Positions 18,191 through 28,238 of a stretch of 64,000 bases of DNA are shown here, one piece after another. The notes under the pieces are model-generated. The model ran no database searches, was not told the origin of the DNA, and was given only the letters and a program-made list of their open reading frames with translations. Position 1 is the first letter of the stretch. Each line of letters starts with the position of its first letter. This DNA comes from Persicobacter psychrovividus (GTDB lineage: Bacteria > Bacteroidota > Bacteroidia > Cytophagales > Cyclobacteriaceae). The translations under genes were made by a program, and so were the position numbers. The DNA lies in the NCBI RefSeq assembly GCF_036492425.1, contig NZ_AP025296.1, positions 1 to 64,000 on the forward strand, given 5' to 3'.

Positions 18191-21100
18191 TTATTTTTTC
18201 ACCACTCGAAATGACTTGCGAGCTTGGTTTTCGAGTGTCAACTCAATGATATAAACACCTTGTGGTAATGCGGTTAACTCCAAATTCGTCGTTTTTGAAG
18301 GGGTAATTTCTTTCATCTGAATAGCTTTACCCACCACGTCAATGATTTTATAAGCATGGATTTTCAGTGGACTGCTCAATGTTAAAGTATTGGCAAATGG
18401 GTTGGGGTGCACCTTTGTATTTTGGAGCACATCGACATCCAAAATAGGTTCTTCAGGTTTTTCAACATCCTCCTCTTCAACAAGAACGGCAATTTCATCA
18501 TAGATATTTTCCGTCATTGCCGAGTAAGCCATGATCACCGTTTCCCCTTCTTTTATTGCGGTAACTTTTCCGTCTTCTGAAACGGTCGCGATGGTTTCAT
18601 CACCAGATTGGTAAATCACCTGTTCATCGCTCACATACAATGGCAGCACCGAAGCATTGATGGTTTTTTCTTCTCCAACTTCAAGCACCAAATCCATCTC
18701 TTCGTCAATGGTAACACTTGCCGGACGCACCCCTACGAGTTCGATATCATCCACGTAAATGGTCATCGGGGAAGAAGAACCCAAGCCTGGCTGAATAACA
18801 ATATCAGAGAATTCTTTCATGTCCCAGACCGACATCTCCATCAAAGGAACTTCAAGCGTTACCCATTGCCCTGCCGCAACATCTGCATCGAGGGTATAAT
18901 CTGCCTTTACGAAGCCCGGCAGATCGGAGTCCCCTTCCTGCAAGGAAACTAAAGTTTGCTGAAAAGCCACCGTAGAATAGATCTTAAATCTCAGGGTAGC
19001 ACTTTCAGCAATCTGAAAAAGCGGCACGCGGATAAAAAAGCCTCCGCCGGCATTGGAACCGTCACGCCCCCAATAGAAAACCTTTTCTGAAGGGTTACCC
19101 ACGGTCAGGATATTATCGACAATGGCGACATTTCTGCCCCCCCACCCAACGGCACCGTAGGGGTTCCAGTTGAGCACGATGTCTTCAAAATCCAAAATCC
19201 CTCTGACATTGGAAGATTTCCCACAGTCTTCTGCATGGGGGTTTTGCTTCAGGCGGACATTGTCCATATACAAGTCAGTGGCTGCATTTCCGGAAGTTTC
19301 CGGATAAATATAGATGGTCTTGATGAGCTTGTTGGCAGGCAAAGAATGGTTCAATGTTTGCCACTTATCCGAAGCGGTTACCAAAACAGAAAACTCCTCT
19401 TTACTTTCATCGATCATCTCGATCTCAAAGCGAAACTCGGTCAGGTGGGCACCAAAAAAATGGAACTCTATCTGATCAAAAGCGCAAGAGGAATAGGGTT
19501 CATTCAGGTTTGGCTGAAAGCCGAACACTTTGTACCCACCACTGGGCCGACTGTACTGTATCACCTTTTCCGATCCGTTGAACTCATCCTTGGAAGGATT
19601 ATCCACGCTGGCATACACTTGGCCTCCCGTACCAAAAAACCAGTTTTGCCCTGCTGCTGCAGGTCCTTGAATGACCGGGAGGTGCTCATCGCCATCGGCA
19701 ATAAAGAGAGATTCCCCTTCCTTGACCATCACCGTGATTTCATCCATGATCTCCGGAGAACTCACCGAGATGGCCTTTACTACTGTTGTACCAGCACCCA
19801 TCCCCATAATTTCACCATCTTTAATGATGGCTACCTGCTCGTCAGCACTTTCCCATCTGATGCTGCGATCTGCAGCATCTTCGGGCAAAACTTCTACCTT
19901 GACCATTCGGGTTTCCCCCTCGATCAATTCAATGGATTCTTCTGTAACTTTAACTTCTTCCACCGGACGATCCACCAAACCACTGTTAACCACAACAACT
20001 TCAGCTGTTACTGAACCATCCAAAGTAGAAACCGTGATGGTTGCTTCCCCATCCGCGATGGCTGTTATGCGGCCATTCTGATCCACATAAGCAACATCCG
20101 GATTACTTGAAGACCACTTCAAGGCCGAAATTGTAGACTTGGCATTATCATTGGCTACCGAGATCAGTCTGCTTTCTTTCAAATACTGGAAATTCGTGAT
20201 GTCCGTTTCTGAAGGAACCAAACTGCCGATTTTCTGTGCTGCGGTATTATTATCAAAATGTCTTCCGTTGGTAAAACCGTAGGAGATTGCCGCATGAACA
20301 GAGTTCTGGTGGCAGGTATTCTCCGATGCCATTGGAGAAATATAGTTGTTCGAATAACGCTCGTGTCCTGGCCAATCATGCACAACAGGGAACATCGAGA
20401 AGTTATGCCAATGCTCATTCCATGGACCTTTACCACCGATACGCTCAACGCCGTCTTTACCAGTGTGGGTCTGAACAATAGAGGAAATCTGATCTTCATA
20501 TCCTTCACGGAAACGCCAAGGGCCGTAAGGTACCCAGCCTGGGTAGGCATCCCAGTTGTCCATCAGGTGGCGCGCATCCAGCGAGAATCCACCATTCACC
20601 GGGCGAGGGCCAACATGCGTCATCCAGGTGGAGTGCTCAGGGTTGGTTCCCAGGAAATAATCACAGGTGGTGTAAACCGTTTCTGCAAACTTACTGTCGC
20701 CAGAAACGGCGTAAGCTACAACATTTTCAAACATCCAAGGGGTAGAGATATGACCGATCAACATCGGCATGTCAAAAATTCCTCCCCAGCGGGTGGCGCG
20801 TTTCTGTGCGGCATTCACGCCTGTATGTTCCGCCGTACCAGTAATCGCTGATCTTAGGCTGCTTTTCAGTTCCTCATCCACATCAAAATTATCGGCAAGG
20901 AAGTAGTTGTAAACTGCAAAACGCTCATCCTCTCTTAATGAAGAAGAGTTTTTCAGGTTGTTTAAGCCTTCTTTTGCATAGGAGTGGTATTTTTCTTTGC
21001 CCGTCAAACGGTAAAGATTAACGGCGGCATTGGTCTGATGTACCCATAGTGGGTGATCGTAATTCTTGCCACTTGCTGGCTGATGTGCAGGATCCACGGC

Positions 21101-22747
21101 CCAGTCGAAGGCTTCCTCTGCTTCTTTAATCCAGTTCACTTCTTCGTAAGTCATGTCCTCGAAATGCGCCGCATCCAACAATTCCACCATACCTTTGGTA
21201 GGGTCCTGCCCGTTTTTCAACAACACAATCGCCCACTGCGCAGCAATAGAAGAATAAGTGTAAGTCATGAAGGCATCCACTTGGGTAACGTAGGTATTAC
21301 GAGGATCTTGCCACGACGGTACGCCATTTTGTTCCGGTTCATGCCCTTCTGGGTCTGCACAAACACGTGCACCACCAACCCCACCATCGGAATATCCTTT
21401 GGCCATGAGTTCTTTACGCTGACGGTAATTAAATTTCACCAACCAGGAAGCTTCATCCAAAACATCCGGCAATCCATTGCCCGACTCCGGAATATCCATT
21501 TCATTATCAGCAAACATATTCGGCAGGTATTCCCAGGTAGTCATCAATAAAGAAGGGATACGCTGGTGAGTATAATAGGCATCCCAGTCACCGGCGTCAT
21601 GATACCAGCCAGAAACCTCCAAAGGATTGTCTTTTCCGGCATTGATGACATCCTGCTCGTTACCGGAAGCCAGGTTCGGGTCTTGCCATGACATGAATGA
21701 GAAATCAGAATATAGCACTTTTCCGGCATAGGAGGTTCCTTCAGGATCTGTTACCAATGGATTTTGGTTCACAGGGCGAATATAGGTCTGCTCTTTGGTT
21801 TCGCCGGTGTATGCATCGCGGGTAGTGAATTCATCTTCAATCCGGATACCGTTACGTTGAAGGTAAAGCGCACGGAAGGTATTTCTGTAGGCATCCCAAA
21901 CAGGATCCTCTCCGATCTTGAAAGGATAGGAAGCACCCATACCTTCAACCACCAATTTAAAGGTTCCTGTTCCTGTAAAGGCTGAGAAATCTGCTTCGTA
22001 GACATCTGAGCCCAGGAAATTATCATCTGGTGTTTCGATGGATTGTCCTGTTTCCGGATTGTCCTTGGCCTTACGGAAAGCAAGCTCACCGTCGAATACT
22101 TCGGCCCCTGTTTCATCTACCAAATAAAAAGGCTTTCCATCATAAGCGGAAAAATCGATGGCGCCCATGGTTCCTCCCCACTGGTAAACATACCCATATT
22201 TTACATGGTTTGGCCCATAGCCCAGGGTATTCACGTGAACAGCCTCAGAGCGAATATCCACCTCATTAAAGGTGAAAGTAATGCTTTCCTGGTCTGCATT
22301 CAGGTCAGGAAAACTAATGGTATATTCCTCGCCAGAAGTCAGGGATTTTGGCAGCTTCAAATAGATATAGTGGATCGAAATCCAGCTATCCTCATTGGGC
22401 TTCATTCCTTTGAGGGCGAAATCATAACTCAACCCCACCTGTGTATACTCACGACCTTTGGATTTTCGGCCAATCTGTTCGGGAGTAACCGTACCAAAGC
22501 CTGCTGCTTCGGAAGAAATACTGTAGGTGTTAAGCGTTTCGGCGAGGTCAATATTCAGTTCCTCTTTAAATATTTTGGTGTCCGCGGTAGATTGCGTTGG
22601 GTTTTCAACATAGCCCTCATCAAAATACAGGGCCACAACATCCTTTGTAATGGGTGTCAGGCTTAATTTCAATAAGTTTTGTGCCTGGGCGGAACTCCAC
22701 TGAAGGCATATAAAGGCCAACAGCAGTAAAAAAGTAAATTTTCTCAT
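18191..22747 (-). CDS. GH9-family endoglucanase, multidomain, T9SS-secreted
   Basis: A 1518-residue secreted beta-glucanase. Order: signal peptide (to about 22), N-terminal beta domain, Ig-like cellulase-N domain (about 170-280), GH9 (alpha/alpha)6 barrel (about 285-830), two Big_2-type Ig domains (about 868-1010), two beta-sandwich CBM-like domains (about 1020-1160 and 1170-1325), a third Big_2 domain (about 1328-1415), and a T9SS sorting domain (about 1435-1518, H-P-N-P and L-P-Q-G-V-Y). Catalytic pattern is complete: H383-D-A-G-D387-W-D, D-A-R-H727 and S-E809-N. It should attack internal beta-1,4-glucan bonds in cellulose, xyloglucan or glucomannan. It is the last gene of its unit, 68 bases after the GH28 gene. 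Confidence 0.93.
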   Translation of the reverse strand: MRKFTFLLLLAFICLQWSSAQAQNLLKLSLTPITKDVVALYFDEGYVENPTQSTADTKIFKEELNIDLAETLNTYSISSEAAGFGTVTPEQIGRKSKGREYTQVGLSYDFALKGMKPNEDSWISIHYIYLKLPKSLTSGEEYTISFPDLNADQESITFTFNEVDIRSEAVHVNTLGYGPNHVKYGYVYQWGGTMGAIDFSAYDGKPFYLVDETGAEVFDGELAFRKAKDNPETGQSIETPDDNFLGSDVYEADFSAFTGTGTFKLVVEGMGASYPFKIGEDPVWDAYRNTFRALYLQRNGIRIEDEFTTRDAYTGETKEQTYIRPVNQNPLVTDPEGTSYAGKVLYSDFSFMSWQDPNLASGNEQDVINAGKDNPLEVSGWYHDAGDWDAYYTHQRIPSLLMTTWEYLPNMFADNEMDIPESGNGLPDVLDEASWLVKFNYRQRKELMAKGYSDGGVGGARVCADPEGHEPEQNGVPSWQDPRNTYVTQVDAFMTYTYSSIAAQWAIVLLKNGQDPTKGMVELLDAAHFEDMTYEEVNWIKEAEEAFDWAVDPAHQPASGKNYDHPLWVHQTNAAVNLYRLTGKEKYHSYAKEGLNNLKNSSSLREDERFAVYNYFLADNFDVDEELKSSLRSAITGTAEHTGVNAAQKRATRWGGIFDMPMLIGHISTPWMFENVVAYAVSGDSKFAETVYTTCDYFLGTNPEHSTWMTHVGPRPVNGGFSLDARHLMDNWDAYPGWVPYGPWRFREGYEDQISSIVQTHTGKDGVERIGGKGPWNEHWHNFSMFPVVHDWPGHERYSNNYISPMASENTCHQNSVHAAISYGFTNGRHFDNNTAAQKIGSLVPSETDITNFQYLKESRLISVANDNAKSTISALKWSSSNPDVAYVDQNGRITAIADGEATITVSTLDGSVTAEVVVVNSGLVDRPVEEVKVTEESIELIEGETRMVKVEVLPEDAADRSIRWESADEQVAIIKDGEIMGMGAGTTVVKAISVSSPEIMDEITVMVKEGESLFIADGDEHLPVIQGPAAAGQNWFFGTGGQVYASVDNPSKDEFNGSEKVIQYSRPSGGYKVFGFQPNLNEPYSSCAFDQIEFHFFGAHLTEFRFEIEMIDESKEEFSVLVTASDKWQTLNHSLPANKLIKTIYIYPETSGNAATDLYMDNVRLKQNPHAEDCGKSSNVRGILDFEDIVLNWNPYGAVGWGGRNVAIVDNILTVGNPSEKVFYWGRDGSNAGGGFFIRVPLFQIAESATLRFKIYSTVAFQQTLVSLQEGDSDLPGFVKADYTLDADVAAGQWVTLEVPLMEMSVWDMKEFSDIVIQPGLGSSSPMTIYVDDIELVGVRPASVTIDEEMDLVLEVGEEKTINASVLPLYVSDEQVIYQSGDETIATVSEDGKVTAIKEGETVIMAYSAMTENIYDEIAVLVEEEDVEKPEEPILDVDVLQNTKVHPNPFANTLTLSSPLKIHAYKIIDVVGKAIQMKEITPSKTTNLELTALPQGVYIIELTLENQARKSFRVVKK

Positions 22748-22815
22748 AAAAATAGATTGATGTAAAAAATCAGGGAAGAAAAGCCCCCCGAAATGGAAGG
22801 GCCTTTTGCAGGTTA

Positions 22816-24435
22816 CTATTTCATCAGTTGTTTCATGTCTTTGCTCCAGTTGTTAAACTGAAAGATCTCGCTGCCCTTCACTTCGTCGGCAGTTTTCACT
22901 ACACCATTTAAGTTTCTGGCGTTATTGCCCGAAACCATGATCCCTTTGGTAGATTTACCTTCCACCTGAACCAAATTGTCAGCAGCATATTCCACAATGT
23001 TACCGGTGATGAAGGCGTCTGTTGAGTTGATCAAACGGATTGGTGTGATCGCTTTGTCACCTTTGAAATCCACATCACCCACCCGGATACCGTGAACATC
23101 ATCAAATACAAATGCGTGACGACTATCCTCTCCGTTGGTAATGACTTTCATATTTTTGAAAGATACGTTGTTGGCATGACGGACATAGAACGTATGTGCT
23201 GGGAATACGCCATAAATCTCTGGTGAAGGATACATCTTAGAGTTCTCAGGAACATTCAACATATTGTCAGGATTAAAACCGGTAAAGCCCTGTGTTTCAT
23301 ATACAATATTATCAAAAAAGATGTTCTCAATATTATAAGTAGGGATACCCATGATTGAAGAAGCATATTTTGAAATACCACGAACAGTGATGTTAGAGAA
23401 GGTCATGTTTTTACAGTCACGAACAACTTTATCCTCTTGCTCAGGGTATGACTTTCTCAAACGGTCTCCGATCTTGATATAGAAAGGAGTATCGGTATTG
23501 TTGATCACAATGTTTGAAAAGTTCATATTGTCAATCAACGTACCATCCACTGCCTCAATAGCAATACCACAGATCCCGTGCTTGGTACCGAAGAAAGTCT
23601 CACGGCCTTCTTGTGCAGGCTCGTTGATGGTGATGTTGGAGATGTTAATGTTGGTGAAGGCAGTATGGCTATCTGTACCAAATTTGATGGCGTTACAGTT
23701 TGTTTTGATCACACAGTTGGTGATCGTAACGTTGTCTGTCCCTACAGGTGTGGTACTTTTAAAACACAATACATCATCCTCACAATCGAAGATACAGTTA
23801 GAAACGACCATATTTTTACAGTCATCGATATCCAGACCGTCGTTGTTGGCTGCACCATGTGACTGAATGTAGAGCCCATCGAGGAATACATCAGTACAAG
23901 CGAGGTAATGCTGTAACCAGAAACTTGGCGAGAACAACTCTATACCCTGCATTCTGATGTTTTTACAGTTCACAAACTGAATCATGTATGGGCGCAACAT
24001 GTGCTTATCCGACTCGCGCAATACATCGAGTTTAGGGTGTTTACCATTACCGTTGATCTGCCCACCACCGAAGATTGAAAAATTCTCAGCACTATTGGCA
24101 TAAACCAAAGCGTGGTGTGCATACTCGCCCACGTTGGTTGGGAATTTGTGATCAATGAATGGGTAATCCGCAAGGTCAGTGCTCCCAAACAAGGTAGCGC
24201 CGGCCATCAGATTAATATGTACATTGCTTTTGATAAAGATTGTTCCCGTAACATAATCACCTGCTGGGAAAACAATTGTTCCTTTAGTCTCTGAACACTT
24301 GTCGATCAATGCTTGTATCGCCTTGGTATTGACGGTTTTGTTGTCCCCTACAATGCCGTAATCCAATACGTTGTAGGTTTCACAGAAACCATTCAGGCTA
24401 AAAAATGACAGTAAAACTATAAGTAAATTTCTCAT
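22816..24435 (-). CDS. GH28-family glycoside hydrolase, secreted
   Basis: A 539-residue beta-helix hydrolase with a signal peptide (ends about G-F-C-E-T at residues 16-20). Residues N197-N-D-G-L-D-I-D204 and E219-D-D221 carry the GH28 Asp triad. The following F-G-T-D-S-H region occupies the G-H-G site. The N-terminal D-Y-G-I-V-G-D motif is typical of pectin-lyase-fold proteins. Activity on galacturonan-type chains is the family expectation. It lies 31 bases after the FISUMP gene and 68 bases before the large GH9, so it is probably part of one transcript. It is a distant homologue of the lipoprotein GH28 at 3006, not a recent copy. Confidence 0.87.
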   Translation of the reverse strand: MRNLLIVLLSFFSLNGFCETYNVLDYGIVGDNKTVNTKAIQALIDKCSETKGTIVFPAGDYVTGTIFIKSNVHINLMAGATLFGSTDLADYPFIDHKFPTNVGEYAHHALVYANSAENFSIFGGGQINGNGKHPKLDVLRESDKHMLRPYMIQFVNCKNIRMQGIELFSPSFWLQHYLACTDVFLDGLYIQSHGAANNDGLDIDDCKNMVVSNCIFDCEDDVLCFKSTTPVGTDNVTITNCVIKTNCNAIKFGTDSHTAFTNINISNITINEPAQEGRETFFGTKHGICGIAIEAVDGTLIDNMNFSNIVINNTDTPFYIKIGDRLRKSYPEQEDKVVRDCKNMTFSNITVRGISKYASSIMGIPTYNIENIFFDNIVYETQGFTGFNPDNMLNVPENSKMYPSPEIYGVFPAHTFYVRHANNVSFKNMKVITNGEDSRHAFVFDDVHGIRVGDVDFKGDKAITPIRLINSTDAFITGNIVEYAADNLVQVEGKSTKGIMVSGNNARNLNGVVKTADEVKGSEIFQFNNWSKDMKQLMK

Positions 24436-24466
24436 CGTTATTTCTATAAAAAAATGCTTGATTTAT

Positions 24467-25129
24467 TTATTCTTTAATACATCTGACAGAAATGGCATTT
24501 TCCTTTCTGTAGCCCAAATCCTCAACGAAAGCTTCGTTATAACCTGCGGAGAAATCTACGCCCAAAGCGGATTGTTTGTGTGCTTCAGTAGATGACCAGA
24601 AGAAGGTTCTGTTTCCTTCTTGCCATAAGCGGTAAAGGATGTAAAACCGGTAACCTGAAGGCTCCACATTGAAACCGATCGGCTTGATGTTTTCTGCGAA
24701 TGGTTCTCTCCATTTGTCAGAGTGAGAGGTCAATTTTGCGCCCGCAACTTCTTTCCCACCAACGGTTTCAATCAACTCATTCCAATCGTCCATTGAAGGT
24801 AATTTCCATCCTGTTGGACACACTTGCTTGGCTTCTTTCCAGGTATAATACAAACCATAAGTGTCTGTATCTTCCTCACCCGAAAGTGGGTAACCTGCAT
24901 TCACATCAAAACCTACCTCATCCTGAATGGCTGTGTTTTCGGCAGCCAATGAAGTACCAGGATTATAGCGAAGGTTTTCGGCCATCCACCATTGTTTTCC
25001 CACTTTGATAATTTTATAGTTTTGGCCGTCTCGCTCATCGATAAGCGTTTTGGTTTTTACCTTCTGAGCCTGTGCCATAAAAGGTAAAGCGACCAATGCC
25101 AATAAGACTGCTAAAAAATTCCGTTTCAT
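24467..25129 (-). CDS. FISUMP-domain (Fibrobacter major paralogous domain) protein
   Basis: A 220-residue secreted protein with a signal peptide ending A-Q-A-Q and one FISUMP domain. The domain signatures are visible: D-G-Q-N-Y-K, W-W-M-A-E-N-L-R-Y, Y-G-L-Y-Y-T-W, C-P-T-G-W-K-L-P-S, D-W-N-E-L, and F-W-S-S-T near the C-terminus. The domain's biochemical role is not established; it occurs in many fibre-degrading bacteria in surface proteins. Here it is wedged between a GH9 and a GH28 gene with gaps of 49 and 31 bases, which suggests a role in glycan binding or enzyme display. Confidence 0.88.
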   Translation of the reverse strand: MKRNFLAVLLALVALPFMAQAQKVKTKTLIDERDGQNYKIIKVGKQWWMAENLRYNPGTSLAAENTAIQDEVGFDVNAGYPLSGEEDTDTYGLYYTWKEAKQVCPTGWKLPSMDDWNELIETVGGKEVAGAKLTSHSDKWREPFAENIKPIGFNVEPSGYRFYILYRLWQEGNRTFFWSSTEAHKQSALGVDFSAGYNEAFVEDLGYRKENAISVRCIKE

Positions 25130-25178
25130 AAAAAATTTATTTAATCTATTGAAAAAAGATGCTGTATTTAGTTTCTAA

Positions 25179-27662
25179 TTAAATCGGCTGTTGCTGGCTC
25201 GCCTGCGCTGCGAGGAACCCCCACACATAGGCATTTGGCGCCATGGTTTGCTGTGGTGTCCATTCGTTTTGTATCATCCATCGGTAGATGTCATGATAAA
25301 ATTCATAAGCCGGAAAATCTTTGGCCGCGGGGGTGTCCTGTTCGTTCAAATAATACTTCAGTGGCCAGGTGAAATAGGCGGAAAGCTTGGCTTCAGGATC
25401 AAACTGCCCATAGCACAGGATTCCTGCAGGCAGTTTTTGCCCTGTCAATCGGCTGTCTGGGTGATAGGAGTTTTTGATGCTCTTATCTGTCAGTCCACTC
25501 ATATAAACCAATCGCATCGGGTTGGCACCCAAGGCGTAATCTGTGCTTCTGAAAATTCCCTGAAGGTACTTTTGCTGATGGGTAAGACGATAAGCCCGAG
25601 CCATCTCCATCCCATGTGCTACGGAGAAATACCCAACCATAATGCTTCTCGATTTACCTTCAGCACCAATATTATAGGCATTTCCCTGCTGATAATGCAA
25701 CACACTGTCTGCCTGAGCGATCAGCATATCTTCTGCCTGCTTCACCAGTGGGTAATCTACAGATTTCAATAATTTTTGTGGTACCATCTGTAACAAGAAA
25801 AGGGCATCACTGCTGGCCTGCTGATAGGCTTCCGCATCCTTAAAGAAAGGCCATTTTTCATTGGCGTTACCTTTGGCCATTTTTTCCAGCGAAGGATTCA
25901 ACGCACTAAACTGTTTGAAGTCATGGAAGAATTTTCTATTGCCTGTCAGGCGATAAAGGTCCAAAGCCGCCTGGCTTTTTTCGGTAAATACCTCACGCTT
26001 CAGCGGCTGATCTGATTTTGCAGCATAAGCGGCACTGAAACGCCCTTCGCCCCATTGGTAGGCTTTCAATGCAGAAGATTTATATTCCGCAGCTAATTTA
26101 GCATCGTATTGTTCCACCAAATAGGAAAGTCTTGAAGCAACCCCCGCATAGATGAAACTTGACCACATATCGGGTGCATAAACAAAAGTTTCGTAAGATT
26201 CCTGATAAGAGGTTTCTCCCTCGCGCGGGTGATCTTCGGCTTCCAATCCACCGCAAATACCGCCCTCAGCAGTTTGCAGACTTTTATAGAAAGAGATATT
26301 GAAAATAACCTCGTCGATGATGTCCGGAATATTGTTCTTGCTTTCGGGAATATTTCCATTGAACGCTTCGAAGTAAGCGGGGTACAATTCAAAAAGCTCC
26401 AACATCAAGCGGCTGCAATACAAATGTTGAACGCGGCGATCCCAGTCTCCGGCATCATGGTAACCGCCGTAAGCGTTGATCGTTACCAATTCATCCGTTT
26501 TATGTTTGAGTAACTCCCCAAAGTTATCTTTATCCAGACCGCGGGCATTCAATCCGTTTCCGGTGTTCATTAAAGAAACCGCCGAACGGTACGTTTTAAT
26601 ATCTTTGTTGGGCAAATAAGCTTCCGGCCGTTTGAAGTCGGTATAAGGCTCCTTCATTTCCATATTCCCACGAATATGAAAGAATCCTTTCATGGCTACC
26701 TTGAAAGCATCCCTGAAAGTCGATTTCGAAATTTTGAAATGCTCACTGCGACCGAAAGATGGAATTTCAATATAATATTCTCCAGTGTTGGCCAACTCAC
26801 CAAATTTGAGCTGATACACATTGGTTTTTGCAAAATTATGATCATCAATATTGTATTCCACTTCATTTTCATCCAGTGCTTTCTCCACTTTTCCCTTGAA
26901 CACAACTTTGTTATCATTTGCACGGCGCACTTCAAAGTCATGGGCTTCGTCAAAGCTAAAACTCCCACCGGTACCCAACCAGGCGCTCAAATAAGCGGTT
27001 TTTGAAGGGTCATCCAACTGATAACCAATATCAGGTAACTGAAAAGCGAAATTCTCCACTTGCTCATTATAATCCCAGGCTAATTTTTGCGGGTCAACAT
27101 TGAGTCCTTTAGCTTCAAGCGTATAGTGGGCATTCGGTTTCATCCCGAAAGGGAGCTCGAAATAAAGGTCATGCAACATCATGAATTTACGGCTTGGCTC
27201 CACCCAGTTGTTGGCTTTACTTTTTTGATAAACCGCCAATGGGCTAACGCCCTCCAGACAACGGTCATCCTCTTTGGAGAAAACCTTGTATGCGGATGCC
27301 TGAGTAATATTTTCAGTCTTTAAATCCTGTCCCTTCATTTGCTGACCCATAGCCAATATTTCATGATGAGGCCCAGAAAGCCAGCCGATCTCTTTGCCAT
27401 TTCTGAATAAGGGGTAAGAAACCTCCAGATCGCGCAGTTTACTTTTTACAACTGCTACTGAATCCCCTTGCTGCTTGACATATTTCACTTGATAACCAGG
27501 AATCATCTCCCCCTCCTGAATTTGAAGGTGAACCACCTTAGGGCTCAAAACGCCCATATGCACCACCTTCGGCATAGGCTCAACATTTTTTGTTGACGAC
27601 TCGCAAGCCATCATAAAAGCCACCGACAGGCAACAACAAATTATACCACTTAAAAATCTCAT
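25179..27662 (-). CDS. GH9-family glucanase, lipoprotein
   Basis: An 827-residue membrane-anchored beta-glucanase. The signal peptide ends M-M-A-C20. An N-terminal region and an Ig-like cellulase-N domain (about 215-310) precede the GH9 barrel (about 315-827). The motif H402-D-A-G-D406-W-D holds the catalytic base, Y-H-P-D-S-R supplies the conserved His, and the proton donor is probably E800 in N-E-W-T-P-Q-Q. Unlike the other two GH9 proteins here it has no T9SS domain, so it is held by lipid, probably on the outer membrane. It is the first gene of the GH9-FISUMP-GH28-GH9 unit. Confidence 0.92.
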   Translation of the reverse strand: MRFLSGIICCCLSVAFMMACESSTKNVEPMPKVVHMGVLSPKVVHLQIQEGEMIPGYQVKYVKQQGDSVAVVKSKLRDLEVSYPLFRNGKEIGWLSGPHHEILAMGQQMKGQDLKTENITQASAYKVFSKEDDRCLEGVSPLAVYQKSKANNWVEPSRKFMMLHDLYFELPFGMKPNAHYTLEAKGLNVDPQKLAWDYNEQVENFAFQLPDIGYQLDDPSKTAYLSAWLGTGGSFSFDEAHDFEVRRANDNKVVFKGKVEKALDENEVEYNIDDHNFAKTNVYQLKFGELANTGEYYIEIPSFGRSEHFKISKSTFRDAFKVAMKGFFHIRGNMEMKEPYTDFKRPEAYLPNKDIKTYRSAVSLMNTGNGLNARGLDKDNFGELLKHKTDELVTINAYGGYHDAGDWDRRVQHLYCSRLMLELFELYPAYFEAFNGNIPESKNNIPDIIDEVIFNISFYKSLQTAEGGICGGLEAEDHPREGETSYQESYETFVYAPDMWSSFIYAGVASRLSYLVEQYDAKLAAEYKSSALKAYQWGEGRFSAAYAAKSDQPLKREVFTEKSQAALDLYRLTGNRKFFHDFKQFSALNPSLEKMAKGNANEKWPFFKDAEAYQQASSDALFLLQMVPQKLLKSVDYPLVKQAEDMLIAQADSVLHYQQGNAYNIGAEGKSRSIMVGYFSVAHGMEMARAYRLTHQQKYLQGIFRSTDYALGANPMRLVYMSGLTDKSIKNSYHPDSRLTGQKLPAGILCYGQFDPEAKLSAYFTWPLKYYLNEQDTPAAKDFPAYEFYHDIYRWMIQNEWTPQQTMAPNAYVWGFLAAQASQQQPI

Positions 27663-28026
27663 GACTGATAATTAAAAAATTGATCTGATGATCGGTGATG
27701 AATTAAAAAAGGCTTCCTATGGCTTTAGCTACCACTTGGCCTGCCCATTGTTTCCTCCGATCTGCTTTACAATACTATCCAATATTCTGTTAGTAGTAGA
27801 TGAAAAATATTTTAAAAAGAGTGAATATTAGCTAATGGACCATCCCGAAGAAACATCCTTAACCACCTACATAGCAACCCTTTACTCAACTTAAATATAA
27901 TTCTCCCACCACCTGATAGTCTGTATGGATGCTCCAACTGAAAAAAGTCCCCCCCTTTAAATCAAATGGCGCTCCCTGTAATTTGACCTTACCTTTCAAT
28001 GCCCGTTACCCATCAAAAATCTTGAC
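27663..28026. other. Intergenic, 364 bp
   Basis: Upstream region of the GH9 lipoprotein gene, ending at the symporter terminator. It should hold the promoter of the GH9-FISUMP-GH28-GH9 unit, but no clear -7/-33 pair was found. A 74-codon frame across 27929-28153 crosses the terminator and is rejected. Confidence 0.45.
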
Positions 28027-28071
28027 AAAAAAAAGCGAGGAAATGCACTTATACCCTGCACTTTCCTCGCT
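28027..28071 (-). terminator. Rho-independent terminator
   Basis: Arms agcgaggaaatgca (28034-28047) and tgcactttcctcgct (28057-28071) pair with one bulged base. On the minus strand eight T follow (28027-28034 as A on plus). It ends the symporter transcript, about 170 bases after its stop codon. Confidence 0.88.
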
Positions 28072-28165
28072 CAAAACATTAATAAACTATTACACTATTT
28101 CATTCAAATCACTTTGCCCAAAGGCAAATAGTGAACAATTATCTCGTGTTTAAAAATATGCCGTT

Positions 28166-28191
28166 CTACTGCAAATTTTAAGTTTTAAACA
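28166..28191 (+). repeat. Dispersed intergenic motif, copy 3
   Basis: Exact 26-base match to 14399-14424. It lies between the stop codon of the sugar symporter gene (28239) and its terminator (28027-28071), so on this side it would be transcribed as part of the 3' untranslated region. Confidence 0.7.
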
Positions 28192-28238
28192 CACGCTTCT
28201 ATATCGAATGGATTTTTATAATGGACAATAAATAATGG

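Noticed and set aside
19235-20014. 259-codon plus-strand frame opposite the large GH9 gene
   Set aside because: Antisense shadow of the Big_2/CBM-coding part; no start context or domain.
22776-22808. Possible hairpin between GH28 and the large GH9 gene
   Set aside because: aaaag-ccc/ggg-cctttt pairs only with a bulge and has a T run of four; too weak to call a terminator.
27929-28153. 74-codon plus-strand frame
   Set aside because: It reads through the terminator of the symporter gene and has no protein-like pattern.
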